From Mariniphaga sp041687255 (GTDB lineage: Bacteria; Bacteroidota; Bacteroidia; Bacteroidales; Prolixibacteraceae), in the NCBI GenBank assembly GCA_041687255.1, contig JAWLCL010000006.1:124001-188000 (forward strand): a stretch of DNA of 64,000 bases, written 5' to 3'. Below are positions 26,091 through 35,193 of this stretch, one piece after another. Every line of letters starts with the position of its first letter. The stretch's first letter is position 1. The position numbers were made by a program, and so were the translations under genes. Under the pieces are notes generated by a model that was not told where the DNA came from, searched no databases, and was given only the letters and a program-made list of their open reading frames with translations.

Positions 26091-28724
26091 ATGATATGCA
26101 GTAAAGCAATTGTTTTATGCCTGTTGTGCTTTGTTACAGTTCAGGTAAAGTCACAGGAAAACAGAAAATACATTGCGAACCAGGTAAACGGTTACGATAT
26201 CGTTGTCGACGGGCAATTGGGAGAGCCTGCCTGGCAATCGGTAAAATGGGAAAATCAGTTCGTCCAATATGAACCCCATGAAGGAAAACCACCTCATCAG
26301 CAAACTGAATTTGCCATACTTTATGATGAGCACAACCTGTACATTGCCATCAAGGCAATTGATAACAGCCCCGACAGCATTTCAATGCGAATGACCCGGC
26401 GCGACATGATGGATGGCGACCAGGTGGGCATAGCTTTTGACACCTACCACGACAAACGTACGGCATTTGTTTTTGGGGTAACAGCGGTAGGCGTTAAGGC
26501 CGACTGGGTAATAAGCAACGATGGGGAAAATGAAGATTTTTCATGGGATCCCATCTGGTGGGTAAAAACAACCAGTACTCAGGAAGGCTGGAATGCCGAA
26601 ATGCGAATCCCGCTGACGCAGCTGCGCTTTAAACAGGAAGGCGAACAGCTTTGGGGACTGCAGGTATTCAGGCAAATTTTCCGGAAAGAAGAACTTTCTT
26701 CCTGGCAACCTATGGAGCGTGGAGGCCCCGGTATGGTTTCGCAGTTTGGAACAATGAATGGATTACATAATATCCGGCCCAAAAAAATCCTCGACATCAT
26801 GCCTTATGTTGTTGCACGAACCGACCGTTTTGAAAAAGATGCCGGAAATCCTTTCCTTCAGTCGGGAAAGAAAAATGATGTAAATGCAGGCCTGGACGCT
26901 AAAATTGGCCTGACCAACTATTTGACCCTCGATTTGACAGTAAATCCTGATTTTGGTCAGGTGGAAGCCGACCCCTCGGAAGTGAATCTTACAACCCAGG
27001 AAACCTTTTTCCCTGAAAAAAGACCGTTTTTTATTGAAGGCAAAAATATTCTGCAATATAAACTAATGTTTGGCGATGGTGATCTGGCCTACGATGGTCT
27101 TTTTTATTCACGAAGAATAGGCAGTCGTCCACACCACTCACCCGATACTGATGACGAGGAGTATGTTGACATGCCTAAATCGACACGTATACTTGGAGCT
27201 GCAAAGGTTACCGGTAAAACCACCAGCGGCTGGTCAATCGGAGTTTTGGAAAGCGTAACTGCCAATGAATTCGCCGATATCAGAAGCATTGATAACCGCC
27301 GGACTCAACTTGTGGAACCCTTAACCAACTATTTTGTCACACGCCTGCAAAAAGATTTCAACGAAGGGAACACCTACCTGGGAGGAATGGTTACTGCCGT
27401 AAACCGTAAAGTTGATGAAGACCACCTTAATTACCTGCACACCAGCGCCTATTCGGGAGGTATCGATTTTATTCATAAATGGAACGACAGAAACTGGGCC
27501 CTCGATGCCGCCTTCTATTTCAGCCGGGTAAATGGCAGTAAAGAATCCATAACCCGTATACAGGAATCGCCTATACGTTCTTTCCAGCGTCCAGATGCAG
27601 GTTATATTACCTACGACACAACCCGCACATCACTTATGGGGCAGGGAGGAAAATTTACAATCGGCAAAATGGGCGGAAATCTGAAGTTTATGGCAGGAGC
27701 TGCATGGAAGTCACCCGGACTTGAAGTGAACGATATCGGATATGCACAACAAGTAGATAATATCTTTCAGATATTTTGGGTTGGCTATCGTATTTATGAA
27801 CCATTCTTTATTTTTCGTGACGTTAATCTGAACCTGAACCAGTGGGTGCAGTTCGATTTCGGCGGAAATGTGACAGCCCCCGGTGGAAACATAAACTGGT
27901 ACACAAGTTTAAAAAATTACTGGAGCACCTTTGGAAGTGTGAATATTAGCGGCAATCAATTGTCGAACACCGTACTGAGAGGAGGGCCTGCCCTTAAACT
28001 GCCGGGAAATAAAAACCTGCATCTTGGCTTTTCATCAAACCAGCAAAAAAAGCTGACCCTTAACGTATCCGGAAGTTATAATAAAAGTAATGAAAAAGAT
28101 TTCAGTAACTCCCGGAACCTTTATCTGAATATTGGCTTTAGGCCCACAAAAGCATTACGGCTCGATCTTTCACCCGGTTTCTTCAAATCGCAGTACAAAT
28201 TGCAATACGTTACTCAGCAGGATTTCGAAACCGCTAAAAGGTATATAATGGCCAATATCGACCGAAATACATTAAACATGTCGTTCAGGCTAAACTACAA
28301 TATTACTCCCGATCTAACCATTCAGTACTGGGGACAGCCTTTTGTTGCCACAGGTAAATATTCCGCATTTAAATACATAACCGACAGCAAATCCGATAAC
28401 CTGTACGACCGTTTTCAAAACTACACCGGCCAGCAAATAAGTTTCAACAGCAATGACAATACCTATTACATAGATGAAAATCTGGACAACGTCACAGATT
28501 ATTCTTATGGGAAACCCGATTTCAATGTAAAAGAATTTCTCTCAAATCTTGTTATGCGCTGGGAATACAGACCCGGCTCAACATTATTCCTTGTATGGAC
28601 ACAAACCCGTAGTGGCTTTGAAAATAGTGGCTCATTTGATTTTAACCGCGACTTTCAAGGACTGCTTGATGAAAAGCCATACAATGTCTTTCTTGTTAAA
28701 CTTTCCTATCGGATTGGACGATGA
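26091..28724 (+). CDS. DUF5916 outer-membrane protein with CBM9-like domain
   Basis: 877 residues with a signal peptide (cleavage after VKSQ, ~22). Residues ~25-235 form a CBM9-like domain (VDGQLGEPAWQSVKWENQFVQ, FAILYDEHNLYIAIKAID, WNAEMRIPLTQLRF). The rest is a DUF5916 beta-barrel domain (LTLDLTVNPDFGQVEADPSEVN, TFFPEKRPFFIEG, alternating aromatic strands) ending in LVKLSYRIGR. The family is common in Bacteroidota and often called a 'hydrolase', but no enzymatic activity is established. The N-terminal domain suggests sugar or polymer binding at the cell surface. It is monocistronic; the second palindromic element follows. Confidence 0.88.
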   Translation: MICSKAIVLCLLCFVTVQVKSQENRKYIANQVNGYDIVVDGQLGEPAWQSVKWENQFVQYEPHEGKPPHQQTEFAILYDEHNLYIAIKAIDNSPDSISMRMTRRDMMDGDQVGIAFDTYHDKRTAFVFGVTAVGVKADWVISNDGENEDFSWDPIWWVKTTSTQEGWNAEMRIPLTQLRFKQEGEQLWGLQVFRQIFRKEELSSWQPMERGGPGMVSQFGTMNGLHNIRPKKILDIMPYVVARTDRFEKDAGNPFLQSGKKNDVNAGLDAKIGLTNYLTLDLTVNPDFGQVEADPSEVNLTTQETFFPEKRPFFIEGKNILQYKLMFGDGDLAYDGLFYSRRIGSRPHHSPDTDDEEYVDMPKSTRILGAAKVTGKTTSGWSIGVLESVTANEFADIRSIDNRRTQLVEPLTNYFVTRLQKDFNEGNTYLGGMVTAVNRKVDEDHLNYLHTSAYSGGIDFIHKWNDRNWALDAAFYFSRVNGSKESITRIQESPIRSFQRPDAGYITYDTTRTSLMGQGGKFTIGKMGGNLKFMAGAAWKSPGLEVNDIGYAQQVDNIFQIFWVGYRIYEPFFIFRDVNLNLNQWVQFDFGGNVTAPGGNINWYTSLKNYWSTFGSVNISGNQLSNTVLRGGPALKLPGNKNLHLGFSSNQQKKLTLNVSGSYNKSNEKDFSNSRNLYLNIGFRPTKALRLDLSPGFFKSQYKLQYVTQQDFETAKRYIMANIDRNTLNMSFRLNYNITPDLTIQYWGQPFVATGKYSAFKYITDSKSDNLYDRFQNYTGQQISFNSNDNTYYIDENLDNVTDYSYGKPDFNVKEFLSNLVMRWEYRPGSTLFLVWTQTRSGFENSGSFDFNRDFQGLLDEKPYNVFLVKLSYRIGR

Positions 28725-28818
28725 CGACTTCTGGCAATCAACGAACTGGCAGACACTTAACCGAATATCTGAAGTCATCAGATGAGTAAAATACTTAAAG
28801 GTGACCATCACCATTATT

Positions 28819-28926
28819 AACTCAATTTAAACTCAATCTTATTTCAATATAAACTCAATGTAAATTCAATTAAAATTGAATTTACATTGAGTTTATATTG
28901 AAATAAGATTGAGTTAACATTGAGTT
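28819..28926. repeat. Palindromic element with 11-bp internal period, copy 2 (near-perfect 108-bp palindrome)
   Basis: Bases 28830-28871 pair perfectly with 28874-28915 (42 bp, 2-base centre); with two mismatches the arms extend to 28819 and 28926. The left arm is a run of 11-bp units containing TCAAT: AACTCAATTTA, AACTCAATCTT, ATTTCAATATA, AACTCAATGTA, AATTCAATTAA; the right arm is their reverse complement. GAAGGTAT follows at 28936-28943, at the same distance from the shared core as in copy 1. It lies between convergent stops. The 11-bp spacing puts every unit on the same helix face. Confidence 0.85.
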
Positions 28927-29003
28927 TAATCAGGGGAAGGTATCTTTTTTATCAGGATTAAAAAACACCCGCCAAAAAAGATTTAATGTTACGGTTTCTC
29001 CAT

Positions 29004-29030
29004 AAAAAAAGGACATGCCGCAGCATGTCC
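29004..29030 (-). terminator. Terminator of the CitMHS_2 antiporter-like gene
   Basis: Perfect 8-bp stem GGACATGC (29011-29018) / GCATGTCC (29023-29030), loop of 4; on the minus strand it runs into seven Ts (29010-29004). Confidence 0.85.
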
Positions 29031-29064
29031 CTGAATCAATCTAATTAAGCTATGGTTAAATCAG

Positions 29065-30375
29065 TTACAGGAATATCAGTTGGGTAACTATATAAACCGG
29101 CAACAATACAATCAATGAAAAACGGAATATGTATCCAAAAAAGCCTGGCATGGAAATGTTATTTTCTTCAGCAATTGCTTTTACCATAAAATTAGGTCCG
29201 TTGCCGATATAGGTCATTGCTCCAAAAAACACAGCCCCTAAACTAATTGCTTTAAGTAATAACTCGGGTATTCCGGCCACCAGGTGACCCCCAGCGGCAT
29301 TATTGGCCAGTCCGAGTGCCAGGTTATGGAACGACACAGCTGTTGGGGCATTATCAAGAAATGCACTTAAGCCGCCGGTAGCACTGAAAAACATTGCCGG
29401 AGAAGTCAGTCCAAAGGAATGGGCATTCTCTTTAAGATATAACAGTGCAGGCACCATGGTAATGAAAATGCCAATAAACAAATAGGCAACCTCAACGATG
29501 GGCCCCCATGAAAATTTATTATGCAGGTAACGCATCTCCTTGTTACTGGTAACCAGCGAAAGGATCGCCATTGATAAAATAACACCTTCCCTGATAAATC
29601 CAAGGTAATGGTTTTGTTCAATTGCCGGAATAAACTGCTTATTTATAAATGCAACCGATGCTATAACCCCTGAAAGAAACAGGAAATTCAGATTACCGTG
29701 AAGGCTGATGGGTTCAGTTTGATTGCGATCTTTTACCACTGCCACAACAGGTTCTTTCTTATGATAATAACTGTCAACAAAATAGTAAACAACCAGAAAA
29801 CTTGCATTAACAAAAAGCCAAGGGCCAAACAATCCAAGAAACCATGCAAAGGGAGCTCCTCTCAGATACAACAGGAACAAAGGCGGATCACCCAGTGGGG
29901 TGAGCATTCCGCCGGCATTGGCCACAATGGCAATGAAGAATAAAATGGTATGCACCTTGAATTCCCGTTGCTGATTGGTGCGAATAATGGGGCGGATGAG
30001 CAGCATGGCTGCCCCCGTTGTTCCCATAAATGAAGCCAACAGTGCGCCTATGGTCAGAAAAACTGTGTTGGTTGCAGGCTTTGCTTCAATGTCTCCACGC
30101 AAATGTATGCCACCGGTAATGACAAAAAGCGCGCCCAGCAGTATGATAAAAGGAATGTAATCAAATAGTATCTGGTGCATCAGTTCATGGTGCAGCCCTC
30201 TGATGACCAGCACAACAGAAAGGGGTAAACCCAGCGCTAGTGATACCTTCAATTTGTTTTTATTGTCTTCCCACCAGTGATTAAACATCAATGGCCCCAC
30301 AGCTATAAACAGCAGCATTATCACAAAAGGTACGGATAACCACAGAGGCATGGCTTCAACACGTGCATGTTCCAT
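29065..30375 (-). CDS. CitMHS_2-type membrane transporter, putative sodium:proton antiporter
   Basis: 436 residues with about 11-12 membrane helices. Conserved pieces of the ion-transporter superfamily are visible: FMGTTGAAMLLIRPII, IVANAGGMLTPLGDPPLFLLYLRG and late GAMTYIGNGPNFMVKAIAEE, the two pseudo-symmetric GDP/GNGPN regions. Proteins of this type in Bacteroidota are annotated as sodium:proton antiporters related to NhaD and arsenite/citrate carriers. The transported ion is not certain. It is monocistronic with a strong terminator. Confidence 0.85.
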   Translation of the reverse strand: MEHARVEAMPLWLSVPFVIMLLFIAVGPLMFNHWWEDNKNKLKVSLALGLPLSVVLVIRGLHHELMHQILFDYIPFIILLGALFVITGGIHLRGDIEAKPATNTVFLTIGALLASFMGTTGAAMLLIRPIIRTNQQREFKVHTILFFIAIVANAGGMLTPLGDPPLFLLYLRGAPFAWFLGLFGPWLFVNASFLVVYYFVDSYYHKKEPVVAVVKDRNQTEPISLHGNLNFLFLSGVIASVAFINKQFIPAIEQNHYLGFIREGVILSMAILSLVTSNKEMRYLHNKFSWGPIVEVAYLFIGIFITMVPALLYLKENAHSFGLTSPAMFFSATGGLSAFLDNAPTAVSFHNLALGLANNAAGGHLVAGIPELLLKAISLGAVFFGAMTYIGNGPNFMVKAIAEENNISMPGFFGYIFRFSLIVLLPVYIVTQLIFL

Positions 30376-30498
30376 AAAAATTTAATTAGGTTGTATTATA
30401 AGCGGCGCGAAAGTATGAAACTTATTTATATGAATTTCATCTCATTTACTTCTTTTTTATTGATACATGTCAATAGCTAAATATTTGGATATCTTTAC

Positions 30499-31899
30499 CT
30501 ATTCCATTCGCACAATACGGGGATAAAAGAGCCCCAGCACCTCAACCATGTCGTGCTGGTATTTCATCACTTCATGAATATCCTTGTATACAAATGGTGA
30601 TTCATCGATACCACCCCCTAATAGTTCTACATCTTGATTGTTCAGGTAATACTTAAGCTGGCTTTCGGTGAATGTTTTTTTTGCAGCATTTCGCGACATT
30701 AACCTGCCGGCACCATGAGCAGCCGAATTTAAGGCATTTTCATTCCCTTTCCCCGAAACAATATATGCCGGTGAGGCCATTGTTCCGGGAATAATTCCAA
30801 TATCACCCAAAGCAGCAGGAGTGGCGCCCTTGCGATGAATAACCAGCTCTTCACCGTTGGCCAGTTTTTCTTTCCAGGCAAAATTGTGATGGTTTTCAAC
30901 AATTGCCAGAGGCTTTTCCCCAAAAGCTTTTGCAAGCCGACTGTGTATGATGCGATGATTGGTATGTGAATATTCGCCTGCCAACTGCATAGCTGCCCAA
31001 TATTCATGACCTTCTTCTGAATCCAAATCAAGCCATGCCAGTTTACCGGCTTCTCCTGAAAGACCCAGTTTATCTTTGGCAATGGCAGTATAATGCTTAC
31101 ACACTTCAGCGCCAAAATTCCGTGAACCGGAGTGGCTAAGGACTGCAAAGTATTCTCCCGCCGGAAGGCTTATTTTGTCTGAGCTTTCTTTAATGTTTAC
31201 GTATCCCACATCAACAAAATGATTGCCATGCCCTGAAGTACCCAATTGTCGGGCAAATTTTCCCTGCAGCGATTTGAGAAACTTTATTTCATTGAATTCC
31301 TTTCGTTCAAGTATTTCAAAATCTTCCAAATCATTATATTCAGCGAGGCCAAACCTTGTTTCGCTCATAATTATGTTTTTTATGCGGTTGCGTTCGCCGT
31401 CAATTTTCTTTGGAGAAAAAGGGTATACCGAGAGGCACATCCGGCAACCGATATCCATACCCACGCCATAAGGAATCACAGAATTGTAGGTTGCCAAAAC
31501 ACCTCCGATGGGTAAACCATATCCCACATGGGCATCGGGCATAAGTGCCCCTTTCACCGAAATAGGAAGCTTCATGGCCATCTGCATTTGTTCTATTGCT
31601 GCCGGGTCAATATTTTGAGCGCCATAAACCGGGAATTCCAGCGGCGTTTTGTTCCAGTTTATTTTTCCCTGCTTTTTGGGAGCCGGTTTTTCGGAAAGCA
31701 ACTGCGCCAGTTCTCCCAGGGCTGGGTCATCGGTATACTTCTCCGGATTCAGGTTAATTTTTTCGAGCAGTTCCATCACTTCCACCTTGTTGGAACGTTT
31801 AAAGTGCTTGCCGGTGAGACGCAGGGCAAGCGAAATTGCGCGGTCGCTGGTATATCCTATTCGTTTAAGCTCCTTGCCGCGTATTTTCATTTTTTTCAT
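30499..31899 (-). CDS. rtcB: RtcB-family RNA ligase
   Basis: 466 residues. Motifs of RtcB 3'-phosphate RNA ligase are present: MPDAHVGYGLPIGGV, YGVGMDIGCRM (metal-binding Asp and Cys), GTSGHGNHFVDVG (metal ligands), VLSHSGSRNFG, the guanylate-accepting His region VENHHNFAWKE plus HRKGATPAA, and GIIPGTMASPAYIVSGKGNE. RtcB joins 2',3'-cyclic-phosphate and 5'-hydroxyl RNA ends using GTP and manganese and repairs tRNA or rRNA breaks. No archease or RtcR gene is next to it. DIGCR replaces the commoner DINCG/DVGCG, seen in a known bacterial sub-branch. Confidence 0.92.
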   Translation of the reverse strand: MKKMKIRGKELKRIGYTSDRAISLALRLTGKHFKRSNKVEVMELLEKINLNPEKYTDDPALGELAQLLSEKPAPKKQGKINWNKTPLEFPVYGAQNIDPAAIEQMQMAMKLPISVKGALMPDAHVGYGLPIGGVLATYNSVIPYGVGMDIGCRMCLSVYPFSPKKIDGERNRIKNIIMSETRFGLAEYNDLEDFEILERKEFNEIKFLKSLQGKFARQLGTSGHGNHFVDVGYVNIKESSDKISLPAGEYFAVLSHSGSRNFGAEVCKHYTAIAKDKLGLSGEAGKLAWLDLDSEEGHEYWAAMQLAGEYSHTNHRIIHSRLAKAFGEKPLAIVENHHNFAWKEKLANGEELVIHRKGATPAALGDIGIIPGTMASPAYIVSGKGNENALNSAAHGAGRLMSRNAAKKTFTESQLKYYLNNQDVELLGGGIDESPFVYKDIHEVMKYQHDMVEVLGLFYPRIVRME

Positions 31900-31908
31900 A
31901 TTCCTCTG

Positions 31909-31941
31909 TTTGAAACGGTTTAAAAAAAACCACTACTTTTA
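31909..31941 (+). promoter_or_regulatory. Candidate promoter of the NIF3-like gene
   Basis: TTTG (31909-31912) is followed after 21 bases by TACTTTTA (31934-31941), one mismatch from TAnnTTTG, 24 bp before the ATG at 31965. Confidence 0.45.
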
Positions 31942-31964
31942 GGGTAAACTAAATTCTTTATGCT

Positions 31965-32822
31965 ATGAGAACGAAATTAACATTCATATTGTTCCTTCTG
32001 CTGCCGCTGCTCACTTTTTCACAAACCAACACTCCAAAAACCCCGGCAGAGGCAGTTTCGCTGATCAAAAAAAATGTTACCTGCGACTGGACCAACCCTA
32101 CTGTTGATACCTTTAAGGCAGGCGATCCGGAATCGGAGCTTAAGGGAATTGCAGTGTGTATGTTTGCCGACATGGAAACCCTTCGGCAGGCTGTAAGCAA
32201 GGGCTGCAATTTCATTATCACCCATGAACCGGTTTTTTATAATCACAGCGATGAAATCGAATCCTATTCCGGAAACCCGGTTTTTAAAGAAAAGATGAAA
32301 TTTATTGAAGAAAACGGTTTGATAGTTTTCAGGTTTCACGACCATATCCATATGACCCGGCCTGACGGCATTTCAACAGGAATGATTAATAAATTGGAAC
32401 TCGAAAAGTATGCTGTTAACGGTTCATTAACCCATTTCCAGATTCCCAAAAAAACACTGGCACAATTTGCAGGTGAACTGAAGAAGAGACTAAACATGAA
32501 AAGCATAAGGGTAATAGGAAATCCGGACATGCCGTTTACCAAGGTAGCATTTATGGCCGGCGCTCCCGGAGGTCAACGTCATATACAGATGTTAAATGAC
32601 GATGAAGTTGAAGTGCTTATTGCAGGAGAAGCCAACGAGTGGGAAACTTACCTGTATGCCAATGACGCTGTTGCTCTCCATAAAAATAAAGCAGTAATCT
32701 TCCTGGGGCACATAAAATCGGAAGAAGCAGGCATGGAATATTGCGCACAATGGCTGAAGGGATTTATTAATGATGTTCCTGTTCATTTCATAGAAAACAA
32801 AGCCAATTTTCTTACTTTTTAG
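31965..32822 (+). CDS. Exported NIF3/DUF34-like metal-binding protein
   Basis: 285 residues. The first ~21 residues are a convincing signal peptide (FILFLLLPLLTFSQ). The body matches the NIF3 family: AVCMFADMETLRQAVSKGCNFIITHEPVFY, an internal FHDHIH segment, GISTGMINKLELEKY, and C-terminal FLGHIKSEEAGMEYCAQWL. The canonical THHP metal motif is THEP here. NIF3 proteins are hexamers with a dinuclear metal site and unclear, possibly GTP-cyclohydrolase-related, function; they are usually cytoplasmic, so export is unusual. It begins 66 bp from divergent rtcB and ends 10 bp before the permease gene, a likely operon. Confidence 0.87.
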   Translation: MRTKLTFILFLLLPLLTFSQTNTPKTPAEAVSLIKKNVTCDWTNPTVDTFKAGDPESELKGIAVCMFADMETLRQAVSKGCNFIITHEPVFYNHSDEIESYSGNPVFKEKMKFIEENGLIVFRFHDHIHMTRPDGISTGMINKLELEKYAVNGSLTHFQIPKKTLAQFAGELKKRLNMKSIRVIGNPDMPFTKVAFMAGAPGGQRHIQMLNDDEVEVLIAGEANEWETYLYANDAVALHKNKAVIFLGHIKSEEAGMEYCAQWLKGFINDVPVHFIENKANFLTF

Positions 32823-32832
32823 TAACTGAAAC

Positions 32833-34179
32833 ATGCCTGAAGAGTTAAGACTGATCGCCGTACTTTTAATTGCTGTACTTTTTATAATTGTCGGAACAAC
32901 ACGACTGAAGTTACATCCTTTTATTGTTTTGCTGCTGGCTTCCTACCTGGCAGGTTTACTTGCAGGATTGCCTGCCGAAGGAATTGCCTTAATCATTGCC
33001 CGCGGCTTTGGCGATATCATGGCATATATTGGGATTGTAATCGTTTTGGGAACCATTATAGGTATTATCCTGGAGAAATCAGGGGCAGCCATAAAACTTG
33101 CTGATTTGGTATTGAAGCTGGTAGGCAGGCGTTACCCGGCGCTTGCCATGTCAATTATCGGGTATATTGTTTCCATTCCTGTTTTCTGCGACTCTGCATT
33201 TGTGATTCTTTCATCGGTAAAAAAATCACTTGTCATCAAAACCGGAAGAAGCTCCGTCGCCCTTTCAATTGCTCTGGCTACCGGGCTATATGCCACTCAC
33301 ACCTTTGTCCCTCCGACTCCCGGCCCGATTGCTGCCGCAGGAAACCTCGACCTGAATGATAATTTAGGAATGGTTATCCTGTTTGGCCTGGCCGTAGCCC
33401 TGTTTGCCATGTTTACCGGTTACTTGTGGGCCACTTTTGCAGGGAAAAGATATAAAACAGCTGAAGACGATGATGATTTTATTCAAGTTGCAGATGAAAA
33501 CAGGCAGCTTCCATCAGCAGTCAAATCGCTTTTACCCATATTTGTACCTATCGTACTCATTGCCTTTCGCTCAGTTGCCACATACCCGGCAAAACCATTA
33601 GGCACCGGTCTGTTTTTTGATTTTTTCAACTTTGCCGGTCAGCCGGTTAATGCATTGCTTGCAGGATTATTGCTGGCATTTATGCTGTTTCCTGCCTTTA
33701 ACAAGAAAACCCTGAGCGGATGGATTGGAGAAGGCATTAGCGCAGCAGCACCAATACTCCTTATAACCGGGGCAGGTGGTGCTTTTGGCACTGTATTAAA
33801 AGAAGCGCGGATTGGCGAAATGATGGGAAACATGCTGGCCGGATACCAACTGGGCATTTTATTGCCCTTTATCATTGCGGCAGCTTTTAAAACAGCACAA
33901 GGTTCTTCAACAGTGGCGCTGGTTGCTACTTCTGCACTGGTTGCTCCCCTTCTGTCATCAATCGGCCTCGATACCGTTTCAGGAAGAGTGCTGGCAGTAA
34001 TGGCTACCGGAGCAGGAGCGATGACCATTTCCCATGCCAACGACAGCTTCTTTTGGGTGGTTACTCAATTTTCAGGAATGGATGTGAAAACCGGCTACAG
34101 AACGCATACTGTGGCTTCACTCATCCAGGGAATTTCAGCAATGGCATTTATTTATTTACTCTTCATTCTTTTTATTTAA
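32833..34179 (+). CDS. GntP-family gluconate/organic-acid permease
   Basis: 448 residues, 12 or so membrane helices. Typical segments are LHPFIVLLLASYLAGLLAGLP, GTIIGIILEKSGAA, YIVSIPVFCDSAFVIL, THTFVPPTPGPIAAAG, AFKTAQGSSTVALVAT and ISHANDSFFWVVTQFSG. These place it firmly in GntP (gluconate:H+ symporters), whose members carry gluconate, glycerate or related sugar acids. No gluconate kinase is nearby. It follows the exported NIF3 protein by 10 bp, so a shared substrate route is possible. Confidence 0.93.
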   Translation: MPEELRLIAVLLIAVLFIIVGTTRLKLHPFIVLLLASYLAGLLAGLPAEGIALIIARGFGDIMAYIGIVIVLGTIIGIILEKSGAAIKLADLVLKLVGRRYPALAMSIIGYIVSIPVFCDSAFVILSSVKKSLVIKTGRSSVALSIALATGLYATHTFVPPTPGPIAAAGNLDLNDNLGMVILFGLAVALFAMFTGYLWATFAGKRYKTAEDDDDFIQVADENRQLPSAVKSLLPIFVPIVLIAFRSVATYPAKPLGTGLFFDFFNFAGQPVNALLAGLLLAFMLFPAFNKKTLSGWIGEGISAAAPILLITGAGGAFGTVLKEARIGEMMGNMLAGYQLGILLPFIIAAAFKTAQGSSTVALVATSALVAPLLSSIGLDTVSGRVLAVMATGAGAMTISHANDSFFWVVTQFSGMDVKTGYRTHTVASLIQGISAMAFIYLLFILFI

Positions 34180-34485
34180 CATATAAATTCTTTTTGCTCC
34201 GGCTTCTCTGATTCCAAAAAAAAGATATTGGCAAAACCTGAGTTTATTTACCCTCCGATTGTATCTTTTATTTACTTTTCCATAGAAACAGTTAACTATT
34301 CTAAAAAAGTATAAGACATTGATTAACAAACCTCTTTAACTGACCAAATAAAATAAGATTAATTAGTATTTTATTTAGAAATGGTATAAATTAGCAAAAG
34401 CAATTTGCCTGTTGAAAAAACTATCGACCCTTAAACAAGGCAAGTTTCGATACACATTAATTAATACCCTTAAAATGGGCAAAAT
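34180..34485. other. Intergenic region before the signalling module
   Basis: 306 AT-rich bases without a gene. A TATCGA (34422-34427) / TCGATA (34447-34452) inverted pair, centred ~50 bp upstream of the sensor fragment, is the only local structure I see. Confidence 0.45.
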
Positions 34486-34680
34486 ATGAAAACACTGTTT
34501 GGAGCATTGACATTTATTATTTGCCTGCAGCTTACCGGACAGCAAAGGAATGCTACAAACATGCAGTCTTTTAACCCCCGGTTCGAAGTTGTTAAACTGC
34601 CCGGTGATACATACGGTAACAGTGTTCAGGAGATGGTACAGGATAATACAGGGTTCCTTTGGTTTGCCACTAAAAGATAA
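34486..34680 (+). pseudogene. N-terminal remnant of a propeller-type sensor kinase
   Basis: The 64-residue frame begins with a signal peptide (KTLFGALTFIICLQLTGQQ) and continues with VVKLPGDTYGNSVQEMVQDNTGFLWFATKR, then stops. That segment is exactly how Bacteroidota two-component propeller sensors begin: signal peptide, 'NSV..MVQD..GFLWFAT..G' for the first blade. The stop falls in the middle of the first blade. It therefore looks like a truncated sensor gene, 45 bp ahead of a small secreted-protein gene and ~510 bp ahead of a full-length propeller kinase whose own N-terminus is different. An alternative is a functional short secreted peptide. Confidence 0.7.
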
Positions 34681-34725
34681 TATGCATAAAAAAATAACAT
34701 TATTAACTCCTTAAAATTTGCGATT

Positions 34726-35154
34726 ATGATGTACAAAAAAATCATTACAAGTATCCTTTTTTCCATCTTTTGTCTCTTTTCGATTCATGGGAATCCAATT
34801 TCTTCCAATGATGGCGATGCCGATCAGGACCAGGCGAGGGAAGAATATACCTTGGTTGTTAAATTGATTGATAATGAATGGAGGGTTGTTTATGAAAATG
34901 ATTACTCCAGAAGTGATGTCACAGTAAGAAAAGGCGATCGGATTAGATGGGTCGTAGAAGGCTCGGATGTCTCTTTTCAGTTTCCTGATGTCCGGATTTT
35001 TGGCGATGGCATCAAAATGGTGCGGGCAGGCAACTCCCTGGTAATGGCCGTTTCAGCAAATAGTCCCACAGGAAATTTCCCTTACGCAGTTTTTGTGCAC
35101 GAATCGATGACCTATGCCCGGGGGCAATCACCTCCAAGAATTCTCGTCAGGTGA
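34726..35154 (+). CDS. Secreted cupredoxin-like small protein
   Basis: 142 residues with a signal peptide (IITSILFSIFCLFSIHG). After an acidic linker the mature part shows a cupredoxin-like beta pattern: YTLVVKLIDNEWRVVYEN, VTVRKGDRIRWVVEGSDVSFQFPD, and the closing strands FPYAVFVHESMTYARGQSPPRILVR. The Cys-His-Met copper cluster is not evident, so copper binding is doubtful. It lies 39 bp upstream of the large propeller kinase gene, same strand, so it may be that sensor's periplasmic ligand or partner (inference). I know no function for this family. Confidence 0.72.
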   Translation: MMYKKIITSILFSIFCLFSIHGNPISSNDGDADQDQAREEYTLVVKLIDNEWRVVYENDYSRSDVTVRKGDRIRWVVEGSDVSFQFPDVRIFGDGIKMVRAGNSLVMAVSANSPTGNFPYAVFVHESMTYARGQSPPRILVR

Positions 35155-35193
35155 GTTTAAAATTGATTCTTACTTAATTACAGTTGTGAAAGT

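Larger units (their letters stand above)
28725..29064. other. Convergent intergenic region with large palindrome and terminator
   Basis: No gene in these 340 bases. They contain a small GGTGA-CCA-TCACC hairpin (28800-28812), the large AT-rich palindrome (28819-28926), and a terminator for the minus-strand antiporter gene (29004-29030). Confidence 0.7.

Noticed and set aside
28819..28926. The AT-rich palindrome as a CRISPR or a simple intrinsic terminator
   Set aside because: There are no unique spacers, the stem lacks the GC-rich core of a terminator, and the neighbouring minus-strand gene has its own strong terminator.
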